Below the pieces are notes generated by a model, which was not told where the DNA came from, did no database searches, and was given only the letters and a program-made list of their open reading frames with translations. A DNA stretch of 64,000 bases from Microbacterium sulfonylureivorans. Lineage in GTDB: Bacteria > Actinomycetota > Actinomycetes > Actinomycetales > Microbacteriaceae. The stretch covers positions 1,178,001 through 1,242,000 of the forward strand of contig NZ_RJAD01000001.1 in assembly GCF_003999995.1 (NCBI RefSeq), read 5' to 3'. Numbering within the stretch: position 1 is the first letter of the stretch; each line of letters begins with the position of its first letter. The position numbers and the translations under genes were made by a program. Below, piece by piece: positions 1 through 9,727 of the stretch.

Positions 1-1
1 G

Positions 2-832
2 AAGAAGGTGCCCAATCCCCTGCCCGCCAACCGCCGCGGTCTGATGATCGGCGTCGCCCTCGGGGCGATCGCGGTGATCGTCGTGCTCGTGCTCTCGGGC
101 ATCATCCGCGCCGACAACCTGGCGGGCGTCGTCATCCTGGTCACCCTGGGAGCCACGATCGCGTACTTCGCGGTGATCCTCGCCAGCCGGCACATCTCGG
201 CGATCGAGCGGTCGCGGGTGTTCGGGTTCATCCCGCTGTTCATCGTCAGTGTCGGCTTCTGGTCGCTCTACCAGCAGCAGTTCACGGTGCTGACGATCTA
301 CTCCGACAAGAAGCTGAACCGCGACATCTTCGGGTGGGAGATGCCGGTCCCGTTCGTGCAGTCGATCAACCCGATCTTCATCATCATCCTGTCGGGCGTC
401 TTCGCCGCTCTGTGGACCAAGCTGGGATCGCGCCAGCCGTCGACGCCCGTGAAGTTCGGACTCGGCGTGATCATCATGGGCATCGCGTTCCTGCTGTTCC
501 TGCCGTGGGCCAACGGCGGGCCCAACTCGACGCCGCTGCTCGCGATCGTGGGCATCCTGTTCGTGTTCACCGTCGCAGAGCTGCTGATCTCGCCCGTCGG
601 CCTCTCGGTCACGACAAAGCTCGCGCCGAACGTCTTCCACACGCAGATGGTCGCGCTCTTCTTCCTGTCCGTCGCCCTCGGCACAGCGATCGCGGGCTGG
701 CTCGCACAGTTCTACGACCCCGACGACGAGGTGCCCTACTTCTCGATCCTCGGCGCGATCGCGATCCTCCTCGGCATCGCGATGCTGGCCTCCGTCAAGC
801 CGGTTCTGGGCCTGATGAAGGGCGTCCGCTAG
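2..832 (+). CDS. POT/PTR-family peptide transporter, C-terminal part
   Basis: The frame is open at the left edge, so the true start lies outside the window; the GTG at 8 is only an internal codon. About 276 residues are visible and hold roughly six to seven hydrophobic helices. The segment GFWSLYQQQFTVLTIYSDK is typical of the C-terminal half of proton-dependent oligopeptide transporters (usually around 480-500 aa), and the final helices with PYFSILGAIAI fit the end of the family. The expected role is proton-coupled uptake of di- and tripeptides across the cytoplasmic membrane. The missing N-terminal half would carry the proton-coupling motif, so the assignment rests on C-terminal similarity only. 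Confidence 0.85.
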   Translation, partial: KKVPNPLPANRRGLMIGVALGAIAVIVVLVLSGIIRADNLAGVVILVTLGATIAYFAVILASRHISAIERSRVFGFIPLFIVSVGFWSLYQQQFTVLTIYSDKKLNRDIFGWEMPVPFVQSINPIFIIILSGVFAALWTKLGSRQPSTPVKFGLGVIIMGIAFLLFLPWANGGPNSTPLLAIVGILFVFTVAELLISPVGLSVTTKLAPNVFHTQMVALFFLSVALGTAIAGWLAQFYDPDDEVPYFSILGAIAILLGIAMLASVKPVLGLMKGVR

Positions 833-928
833 GACGCACCGGGTGGTTTGCGGGCGGACCCCATCGGGCGAGATGTGCGCCGAGCACGCGGGGTCTGGGG
901 CGGAGCCCCGGCGAGCGGTGTCCGCCGG

Positions 929-1417
929 CTAGAGTCCGGCATCCCGTTCCGTGACGCCGTCGTGGACCTCGCCACGCCAGCCTCCGGTCTCGCGCCCACG
1001 CTCCTCGATGAAGGCCTTGAACCGCTGCAGGTCCATCTCGGCCTGCCGCACGTCGATGTCGAGTGCGGCGCCGACCTTCTCGACGACGGTCTCGGGCAGC
1101 CAGATCATCTCGAGGTCGACGTGGGTGCCGCCGTCCTCGTTCGGTCCGAACGCCACTCGCCCGGTGTGGGTCTTGCCGTCGACGCTCGCCCAGGCGATGA
1201 GGTGATCGGGCACCTGCTCGGTGATCTCGGCCTCGAATTCGCGGCGGACGCCGCCGACGCTCACGACCCACCGCGTGCGGGTCGCGTCGAGCTGCGTCAC
1301 CTCTTTCACGGCGTGCAGGAAGTTCGGGAACGACTCGAATTGGGTCCACTGGTTGTAGACGGCGCGGATCGGCGCATCGACGTCGACCTCGGCGCTCATC
1401 GTGCTCGGCTTGGCCAT
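929..1417 (-). CDS. SRPBCC family protein (polyketide cyclase/START-like fold)
   Basis: A 162-residue protein with the helix-grip pattern of SRPBCC proteins: an opening strand (STMSAEVDVDAPIRAVYNQW), the phrase FESFPNFLHAVKEV, central beta strands (WVVSVGGVRREFEAEI) and a C-terminal amphipathic helix. Such proteins bind hydrophobic ligands in a cavity; the ligand cannot be read from sequence and no catalytic motif is evident. It is convergent with the peptide transporter on its left and codirectional with the MFS gene on its right. The ATG at 1417 has a purine-rich GGAGGAAT just upstream. Confidence 0.8.
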   Translation of the reverse strand: MAKPSTMSAEVDVDAPIRAVYNQWTQFESFPNFLHAVKEVTQLDATRTRWVVSVGGVRREFEAEITEQVPDHLIAWASVDGKTHTGRVAFGPNEDGGTHVDLEMIWLPETVVEKVGAALDIDVRQAEMDLQRFKAFIEERGRETGGWRGEVHDGVTERDAGL

Positions 1418-1504
1418 GATTCCTCCCGTGGCTGGTGCGGTCGACCCACCGTAGGCATCGCCAGGCCCTGACCCCGAGGGGGTTGACGGTCACGGATCGA
1501 GCGT

Positions 1505-2755
1505 CTATCCCGCGTGCTCGTCACCCCGCGCGCGGGCGAGATCGCGCTGAGGACGGCGCGAGGCGAGCCGGGCGCCGACCACGCTCGCGAGCGCAGCGAG
1601 CAGCATCGCCCCCGCCGCCACGGCCATGTTCGCGGTCGGGCCGAACGCGTCCGTCAGCTGTCCGCCGATCCACGAGCCGGCGGCGATCCCGACGTTCACC
1701 AGGACGATGATCGCGGCGCTCGCGAGGTCTCGCAGGCGATCGGATGCCGCGCGCATGAGCGCCGTCTGGATCAGCGGGAACACGGCGCCCGTCGCCGCGC
1801 CCCACAGGGCGAGGGCCGCGATCACGACCGCGAGGCTGCCCGGTGCCGCGGCGAGCGCGGCGAACGCGACGACGTAGAGGAGGAACGCCGCGGTCAGCGC
1901 GCCGCGGGGGAAGCGGTCTGCGAGCATTCCGGCGACGGCGACGCCCGCCAGCCCCGTGGCCCCGAACACGAACAGCAGCGCGCTCGCCCACTCCCCGGGG
2001 ATGCCGGCGGCGTCGGAGAGGTACGGGCGGATGTAGACGAACGACATGAACTGGGCGAGCCCGAGCAGCAGGCCCGCGACGCCGAAGACCAGCAGCGGGG
2101 GGATCGACCGATCGTGGCGCAGCGGCGCACGCTCCTCCACGGGGACGGGGTTCACGACCGAGTGGGGCAGCCATCGCAGGGCGACGACGGCGAGGAGCAG
2201 CATCCCCACCCCCATGGCGGCGAACGCCACCCGCCAGCTCGTGAGCTGTGCCAGCGCGGTGGCGGCCGGCAGTCCGAGGACGGTTGCGGCCGTGCCTCCG
2301 CCGGTGACGAGCGCGAGGCCGCGGCCCAGGTGGGCACCGGCCAGGAGCGACGAGGAGTAGACGATGACGATCGCCCAGAAGACGCCGTGCGCGATCGCCG
2401 CGACCACGCGGGTGGTCAGCGCGAACTCGTATGTCGGGGCGAAGGCCGTCGCGACGTTCGCGAGCGCGAAGACCGCGAGGGAGACGGCCACGACGATACG
2501 GCGATCGATCGCGCGCGTGGCCCGCGTGAGCGGGAGGCTGGTCGCGATGACGACGAGCGCCCAGACCGACACCAGCAGCCCGATGCGGAGCGGGTCGACA
2601 CCGAGGTCTGCGGCCATCTCGGGCATGAGTCCCGCGGGAAGCGACTCGGCGGTGACCGTGACGAAGACGCCGAGGGAGAGAAGGAGCAGGACTCCGAGCG
2701 GGAAGCGCGGCGCGGCGGTGGTGGAGAGGGCGACGGATGCCGTGGACGTGGTCAT
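1505..2755 (-). CDS. MFS efflux transporter (AraJ/sugar-efflux-like)
   Basis: A 416-residue, 12-helix major facilitator protein. The stretch VTAESLPAGLMPEMAADLGV and the loop after helix 2 (LPLTRATRAIDRR) are typical of the DHA1 efflux group. I chose the ATG at 2755 rather than upstream in-frame codons because hydrophobic homology begins just after it and the upstream bases are promoter and operator. The gene is divergent from a MerR-type regulator; their 61-bp shared region holds a palindrome overlapping both promoters, so the pair is probably a regulator with its efflux target. A TTGACA box and TCTACC 18 bp later place the transcript start within a few bases of the ATG, making it nearly leaderless. 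The substrate is unknown. Confidence 0.87.
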   Translation of the reverse strand: MTTSTASVALSTTAAPRFPLGVLLLLSLGVFVTVTAESLPAGLMPEMAADLGVDPLRIGLLVSVWALVVIATSLPLTRATRAIDRRIVVAVSLAVFALANVATAFAPTYEFALTTRVVAAIAHGVFWAIVIVYSSSLLAGAHLGRGLALVTGGGTAATVLGLPAATALAQLTSWRVAFAAMGVGMLLLAVVALRWLPHSVVNPVPVEERAPLRHDRSIPPLLVFGVAGLLLGLAQFMSFVYIRPYLSDAAGIPGEWASALLFVFGATGLAGVAVAGMLADRFPRGALTAAFLLYVVAFAALAAAPGSLAVVIAALALWGAATGAVFPLIQTALMRAASDRLRDLASAAIIVLVNVGIAAGSWIGGQLTDAFGPTANMAVAAGAMLLAALASVVGARLASRRPQRDLARARGDEHAG

Positions 2756-2771
2756 GAGGCGACGGTAGACT

Positions 2772-2793
2772 TTGACATCAATGTCAATGTCAA
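2772..2793. promoter_or_regulatory. Operator/promoter palindrome between the MFS and MerR genes
   Basis: TTGACATCAATGTCAA at 2772-2787 is a perfect inverted repeat (7-bp arms, 2-bp centre), followed by another half-site ATGTCAA up to 2793. On the minus strand the same bases give a TTGACA -35 box for the MFS gene with the palindrome in the -35/-10 spacer, the classical position of MerR-family operators. Binding by the neighbouring MerR protein is inferred. Confidence 0.65.
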
Positions 2794-2816
2794 GCTCTGC
2801 TGCAGGGAGATCCGTC

Positions 2817-3203
2817 ATGAAGATCGGCGAGCTGTCGGAGCGCACCGGCATCCCGACCCGGATGCTGCGGTATTACGAGCAGCAGGGTCTGCTGACGTCG
2901 GAGCGGTCCGCGAACGGCTACCGCGCGTACGCCGAGGGCGACGTCGACCGGGCCACCCGTGCGCGGGGGCTCGTGCAGGCCGGTCTGTCGACGCGGCTCG
3001 CCAAGGTCGTGCTGGACGTCGAGCGGCAGTGCGAGCTGGAGGCTCCCCCGCCGTGCGCCCGCGACCTCGCGCAGATGCTGGCCACCGAGCTCTCGACGCT
3101 CGACGACCGCATCGCATGCCTCACGAAGAGTCGCGGAGCGGTGGCCCGCTATCTCGAACTCACCCGCAACGGCGACCTCGTCGCGTCCGCCGGCGCCGCG
3201 TAG
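2817..3203 (+). CDS. MerR-family transcriptional regulator
   Basis: A 128-residue protein. Residues 1-70 form the MerR winged helix (MKIGELSERTGIPTRMLRYY, then the wing and YAEGDVDRATRARGL); a helix from about 82 to 115 is the dimerisation coil. Cysteines at 72, 80 and 101 could sense metal or redox stress, but the spacing matches no metal-specific signature I recognise. The ATG at 2817 is preceded by AGGGAGA and starts exactly at the conserved N-terminus. It is divergent from the MFS exporter and presumably controls it and itself through the palindrome between them. Confidence 0.88.
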   Translation: MKIGELSERTGIPTRMLRYYEQQGLLTSERSANGYRAYAEGDVDRATRARGLVQAGLSTRLAKVVLDVERQCELEAPPPCARDLAQMLATELSTLDDRIACLTKSRGAVARYLELTRNGDLVASAGAA

Positions 3204-3240
3204 GAGCATCCGCCCGCCCACGACAGGGCAGAATCGTTCC

Positions 3241-4122
<882 letters not shown>

Positions 4123-4125
4123 CGC

Positions 4126-5563
<1,438 letters not shown>

Positions 5564-5664
5564 GCCGACAGCCTAGGCCGAGCCGACCCCACCGCGCCGT
5601 CGCATCGCCCGGGTGCGATGAGCGATTCCGCGCCGATGGGGCCGCGGTGCGTCAGAATGGCGCC

Positions 5665-6054
5665 ATGGAGAAGACCGCGGTGTACCAGCCGGGCGTGTGC
5701 AACATCGGCCCGGCGGAGATCCGCAGACGCCGGTTGTCGGGATACCTGGGCCTGGTCGTGGCCGCCGTCTTCCTCGTCCTGGCGTTCGCGCTCGGCTGGG
5801 CAGCGCCGTGGAGACTGCTCGTGGCGCTCCCCGTGTTCCTCGCGGCACAGGGCTTCCTGCAGGCGGCGTTCCACTTCTGCGTGGGCTTCGCGTCGCGGGG
5901 GCTCTACAACTTCGGGGAGCTGGGCACGGAGGAAGCCGTCTACGAGGCCGAGTTCCGGAAGAAGGACCAGCGCAAGGCGGCGCTCATCACCGTGCTGGCG
6001 TTCGCCATCGCCGCCGTCGTCGCCGTGGTGGCCTTCCTCATCCCGATCGGCTGA
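5665..6054 (+). CDS. Small membrane protein of unknown function
   Basis: A 129-residue protein with three clear hydrophobic segments: about 27-45, 48-70 and 105-128. The N-terminal stretch VCNIGPAEIRRRRLSGY is a recognisable conserved signature of a bacterial membrane family without known function. A cytoplasmic loop rich in charged residues (VYEAEFRKKDQRKAAL) separates the last helix. CAGAAT ends 6 nt before the ATG at 5665, so the transcript is probably leaderless. It is divergent from the arr remnant and aminotransferase. Confidence 0.75.
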   Translation: MEKTAVYQPGVCNIGPAEIRRRRLSGYLGLVVAAVFLVLAFALGWAAPWRLLVALPVFLAAQGFLQAAFHFCVGFASRGLYNFGELGTEEAVYEAEFRKKDQRKAALITVLAFAIAAVVAVVAFLIPIG

Positions 6055-6097
6055 GCCGCGCGACCGCCACCCCCTCCGGCACGGCGCTCGGGCGTCG

Positions 6098-6400
6098 TCA
6101 CCGGGTGCGGACGCCGACCACGCTCATCGGAGGGAACGGTCCCGGTGTCGCGGTGCCCGTCAGCCGGTCGCCGTCCACACGCAGCGCGAGGACGAGCGTC
6201 GAGGGCACAGGTGCAGCGACGTCGAGCCGGAACTCGGCGCTGTCCGCCGTCGCCGTTCCGTTCCGGATCGGGATCGGACCCGTGGCGCCGACCGCCGTGC
6301 CGGTGAGCGATGTGCCGACCGTCGCGAGAGTGAGGTCGAAACGTCGTGAGCCCGCGAGTGTCGCGATCTCGATCGCCCATCTTCCGTCGATGGATGCCAT
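6098..6400 (-). CDS. Hypothetical protein, beta-rich
   Basis: A 100-residue protein made almost entirely of predicted short beta strands: MASIDGRWAIEIATLAGSRR, then FDLTLATVGTSLTGTAV and LVLALRVDGDRLTGTATPG. The repeated LTGTA turns suggest a small barrel or jelly-roll resembling domains that score similarity of a ligand or polymer, but I recognise no family. Its ATG overlaps the TGA of the 59-codon gene upstream (TGATG), so the two are translationally coupled. No signal peptide. Confidence 0.65.
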   Translation of the reverse strand: MASIDGRWAIEIATLAGSRRFDLTLATVGTSLTGTAVGATGPIPIRNGTATADSAEFRLDVAAPVPSTLVLALRVDGDRLTGTATPGPFPPMSVVGVRTR

Positions 6401-6579
6401 CAGCCCGCCTCTCCCGATCCATGGTTCTCGACGTCGGGCTTCGCGCGCAGGAGGTCGGCGATCGCCTCCTCGGGGCGCGGAGCAACGTTCTCATCGTCTT
6501 CCAGCTCGGGGATCGTCGGCTCATCGGGGCCGGGAACGTGAGGGTGAGGGTGAGGGGGGCCCTGATCGGATGTGGACAC
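6400..6579 (-). CDS. Small acidic hypothetical protein with His-Pro repeat
   Basis: A 59-residue protein starting at GTG 6579 with GAAGGA upstream. Residues 8-15 read PPHPHPHV, produced by a GTGAGG repeat in the DNA, followed by an acidic middle (PELEDDE) and a short helix (EEAIADLLRAKPDV). It is probably soluble and partly disordered; the His-Pro run could bind metal, but that is speculative. It overlaps the next gene at the stop/start (TGATG) and follows the beta-lactamase-like gene. Confidence 0.6.
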   Translation of the reverse strand: MSTSDQGPPHPHPHVPGPDEPTIPELEDDENVAPRPEEAIADLLRAKPDVENHGSGEAG

Positions 6580-6647
6580 GGCGGATCCTTCGGTCGGCGA
6601 CACAGCCAGCGTAGGCCGCACTGCGCCCCGGCGCAGGTCCTTCGGAG

Positions 6648-7565
6648 CTAGAACACGTACTCCATGAGTTCCATGCCGAGCGTGCGGAACGCCTCGTGCG
6701 CGCGCATGCGGTGCATGATCGACAGATCGTCGAAGCAGACGATCAGCGCGTAGGACACTCCGGCGCGCGGGCCCGCCAGCACACCCGCCTCGACGCGGAT
6801 GCCGGCATCCCGGCCTGTCTTGTTGATGAAGAGCAGGCCGTGCTCGTCGTTCTCGTGGGCGAACGGGTCGAGGCCGGTGGCGGATGCCACGAGCGACAGG
6901 TCGTGGTTGAGGCTGAGCCACTCGGCGACCTGTGCGCTGACGCTCGCCGACACGATCTGCGAGTTGACGAGCGCGGCGAACACCTCGGCGAGTTCGCGCG
7001 CGGAGCCGAGTGCGAAGTGCGGGGCGTCGTCGGGCCCGCGGGAGTCGCGGAAGCGATCGAGCATGGCCGACCGGGCGAGTCCGAGCTGCTCGATGCGGCC
7101 GCGCACGGCCGGGAGTCCGACGCGGGACAGCAGGGCGTTGGCGGCCAGCGCGTCGCCGGTCGCGGCGGCCAGCACCGCGAGGTCGGACAGGGGCAGGGCC
7201 GGAGCCTTCAGGTGCTGCCAGACCCCGCCGACGGTGACCGGCTCGACCTGCGACCGGTCGATGATCTCCAGCGGATCCAGCCGCCCCGACTCGAAGGCGG
7301 CGGCCAGCTCGATGAGGAGCGGCACGACGCCCAGCCCCGCGATGGGGAGTGTGACGAAGTCGTCGCCGGCGAGGACCGAGCCGCCGCGGTCGAGGTCGGT
7401 GATGCGCACCGAGATCTTCGCGCCGGACGCGGCGAGGTCGTCGAGCGACTTGAGCGTCGACGTGAACGATCGGCGTCCGACCGCCGCCCTCCTCGGCGGT
7501 CTTCTGCTGCTGCTTCGTCGCGACCCCCGTAGCGACTCGGCATCCCTTCTGGGCTCAGTGCCCAC
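6648..7565 (-). CDS. Beta-lactamase-fold protein with degenerate active site
   Basis: About 305 residues from the GTG at 7565. The C-terminal 260 follow the class A beta-lactamase/serine hydrolase fold: a segment ending TLPIAGLGVVPLLIELA where enzymes have the SxxK nucleophile helix, AATGDALAANALLSRVG where they have SDN, and INKTGRDAGIRVEAGV with an intact KTG triad. The catalytic Ser70 and Lys73 positions are occupied by Gly and hydrophobic/Gly residues, and SDN reads GDA, so hydrolysis is unlikely. No signal peptide is visible. The start is uncertain: the first 30 codons use rare AGA/AGG/CGA codons, while another frame (about 7484-7540) looks more coding. It lies downstream of the M13 peptidase. 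Confidence 0.7.
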   Translation of the reverse strand: MGTEPRRDAESLRGSRRSSSRRPPRRAAVGRRSFTSTLKSLDDLAASGAKISVRITDLDRGGSVLAGDDFVTLPIAGLGVVPLLIELAAAFESGRLDPLEIIDRSQVEPVTVGGVWQHLKAPALPLSDLAVLAAATGDALAANALLSRVGLPAVRGRIEQLGLARSAMLDRFRDSRGPDDAPHFALGSARELAEVFAALVNSQIVSASVSAQVAEWLSLNHDLSLVASATGLDPFAHENDEHGLLFINKTGRDAGIRVEAGVLAGPRAGVSYALIVCFDDLSIMHRMRAHEAFRTLGMELMEYVF

Positions 7566-7603
7566 GGGCGGGGTTCCTTCCGGTGGATTCGAGTGGGGTG
7601 GTG

Positions 7604-7646
7604 TGCGCCCCCAGGGCGCAGGACGGACTGCGGGCGACGCCCGCAG
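7604..7646 (-). terminator. Two tandem GC-rich hairpins after the M13 peptidase gene
   Basis: CTGCGGGCG-A-CGCCCGCAG at 7628-7646 begins 3 nt after the peptidase stop codon, followed by TGCGCCC-CCA-GGGCGCA at 7604-7620. Neither has a U-tract, as is common for actinobacterial terminators. They may reduce read-through into the beta-lactamase-like gene. Confidence 0.5.
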
Positions 7647-7648
7647 AC

Positions 7649-9613
7649 TCACCAGATGGTGACGCGCTGGTCCTCGTCGAGCCACAGCGCGTCGGACTCC
7701 GTCACGCCGAACGCATCGTAGTACGCGTCGATGTTGCGGACGATCTGGTTGCAGCGGAACTCGTTGGGCGAGTGCGGGTCGATCGTGAGCAGGCGGATGG
7801 TCTCGGCATCCCGACCCTTCTGCTGCCAGATCTGACCCCAGCTGAGGAGCAGGCGCTGCACACCGGTGAAGCCGTCGATGACCGGCGCCTCCTGGCCGTC
7901 GAGCGAGACCTCGTAGGCCTTGAGCGCGATGCCGAGACCGCCGAGGTCTCCGATGTTCTCGCCGATCGTGAGGGCCCCGTTGACACTGTGGTCGCCCTCG
8001 AGTCCCACGGGCGTGAGCGCGTCGTACTGCGCGATGAGGTTCTTGGTGCGCTCCTCGAACGCCGCACGATCGTCGTCGGTCCACCAGTCGCGCAGCGACC
8101 CGTCGCCGTCGAACCGGCTGCCCTGGTCGTCGAAGCCGTGGCCGATCTCGTGGCCGATGACCGCGCCGATGCCGCCGTAGTTGGCCGCCGCATCGCGGTC
8201 GGCCTCGAAGAACGGGTACTGCAGGATCGCGGCCGGGAAGACGATCTCGTTCATGAGCGGGTTGTAGTACGCGTTGACCGTCTGGGGCGTCATGTACCAC
8301 TCGTCGCGGTCGATCGGCTTGCCGATCTTGTCGAGCTGACGGTCGTGCTCCCACACGTGCGCGCGGCGCACGTTGCCCACGAGGTCTGCAGCATCGACCT
8401 CGAGCGTGGAGTAGTCCTTCCATTTGACCGGGTAGCCGATCTTGGGCGTGAACGCGTCGAGCTTGGCGAGCGCGCGCTGACGCGTCTCGGGCGTCATCCA
8501 CTCGAGGCCCGTGATCGAGCGGCGGTAGGCCTCGATGAGGTTGGCGACCAGCTCGTCCATCGCGACCTTCGACGCCGGCGGGAAGTGCCGCTCGACGTAG
8601 ACGCGGCCGATCGCCTCTCCCAGGGCCGCCTCGGTGAGTGCGACACCGCGCTTCCACCGCTCGCGGTTGACGGGCACGCCGGTGAGCTGCGTGCCGTAGA
8701 ACGCGAAGTTCTCGTCGACGAACTCGTCCGACAGGAACGCGGCCGAGCCGTGCACGATCGAGAACCGCAGCCACGCCTTCCAGTCGTCGAGCCGGTCTTC
8801 GGTCAGGAGGGATCCGAGGCCCTCGACGAAGCTGGGCTGGTAGACGTTGACCTCGGCGAGCGCAGCGGGGTGCGCGGGTGCGACGCCCTCGACCCACGGC
8901 CCGAGATCGACGCCGGCGAGCGCCTGCACGTCGTCCCACGGCTTGAGGTTGTAGGTCGCGACCGCATCGCGGCTCTTGACGTTGTCCCAGTGGTGGGTGG
9001 CCAGCTCGGTCTCGAGCGCGATGATGCGGTCAGCGGATGCCGCGGCATCCGCCACTCCGGCCAGCTCGAGCATCTTCTGCACGTGCGCGCGGAAGGCGAG
9101 GCGCGTGGCCTCGAAGTTCTCGAGGCGGTAGTAGCTCTCGTCCGGGAGCGACAGGCCGCCCTGGATGATGAACGCCACGTAGCGCTCGGGGTTGCCCGGG
9201 TCGGGCTCGATGTAGAGGTGGACGAGTCCGGCGACGCCGTCGCGCTCCAGCTCGCCCACGGTGCGGAGGAACGAGGGGATGCTGTCGATACCGTCGACTC
9301 GCGCGAGCTGACCGGCGAGCGGCGCGGCGCCGAGCTCGGCGATGCGCGCGGTGTCCATGAAGCTCGTGTAGAGGTCGCCGATCTTGCGGGTCTCGGTGCC
9401 CGGGTCGGCATCCGTCGACTCCTCGACGATCGCGTGGACATCCTTCTCGGCCTGCTCGGCGATGAGGTGGAACGACCCCCAGCGGGCCTTGTCTTCGGGG
9501 ATGTCGGTGCGCTCCAGCCACGCGCCGTTCACGTGGCGGAAGAGGTCGTCCTGCGGGCGGATCTCGGCGCTGAGCTCCTCGAGCGCGAGACCGGAACGGG
9601 GGGCGTCGGTCAT
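7649..9613 (-). CDS. M13-family zinc metallopeptidase (PepO/neprilysin-like)
   Basis: A 654-residue protein, the usual length for bacterial PepO-like enzymes. The N-terminal part (RPQDDLFRHVNGAWLERT) is the standard M13 opening. The catalytic region has NAYYNPLMNEIVFPA, the zinc helix VIGHEIGHGFDDQG (HExxH, Gly in place of the usual Thr) and GENIGDLGG supplying the third zinc ligand Glu. The C-terminus ends VTIW where the family ends CxxW. No signal peptide or membrane anchor is visible, so it is probably a cytoplasmic oligopeptidase. It is divergent from the MATE exporter. A GTG-free clean ATG at 9613 is used. Confidence 0.93.
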   Translation of the reverse strand: MTDAPRSGLALEELSAEIRPQDDLFRHVNGAWLERTDIPEDKARWGSFHLIAEQAEKDVHAIVEESTDADPGTETRKIGDLYTSFMDTARIAELGAAPLAGQLARVDGIDSIPSFLRTVGELERDGVAGLVHLYIEPDPGNPERYVAFIIQGGLSLPDESYYRLENFEATRLAFRAHVQKMLELAGVADAAASADRIIALETELATHHWDNVKSRDAVATYNLKPWDDVQALAGVDLGPWVEGVAPAHPAALAEVNVYQPSFVEGLGSLLTEDRLDDWKAWLRFSIVHGSAAFLSDEFVDENFAFYGTQLTGVPVNRERWKRGVALTEAALGEAIGRVYVERHFPPASKVAMDELVANLIEAYRRSITGLEWMTPETRQRALAKLDAFTPKIGYPVKWKDYSTLEVDAADLVGNVRRAHVWEHDRQLDKIGKPIDRDEWYMTPQTVNAYYNPLMNEIVFPAAILQYPFFEADRDAAANYGGIGAVIGHEIGHGFDDQGSRFDGDGSLRDWWTDDDRAAFEERTKNLIAQYDALTPVGLEGDHSVNGALTIGENIGDLGGLGIALKAYEVSLDGQEAPVIDGFTGVQRLLLSWGQIWQQKGRDAETIRLLTIDPHSPNEFRCNQIVRNIDAYYDAFGVTESDALWLDEDQRVTIW

Positions 9614-9727
9614 GCGTTCCAGGATATGCGTCCGGACCCCCTCGACCCGCCGATCCACCGGGGAATTCTCGCCGTGATCGCATCGTGATGAGCCTCGGGC
9701 GTCGCAGGGCGCGCCTAGGCTCGGAGC

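Noticed and set aside
6538..6557. GTGAGG triplicated repeat as a possible VNTR
   Set aside because: It is explained by the His-Pro codons of the 59-aa protein on the minus strand.
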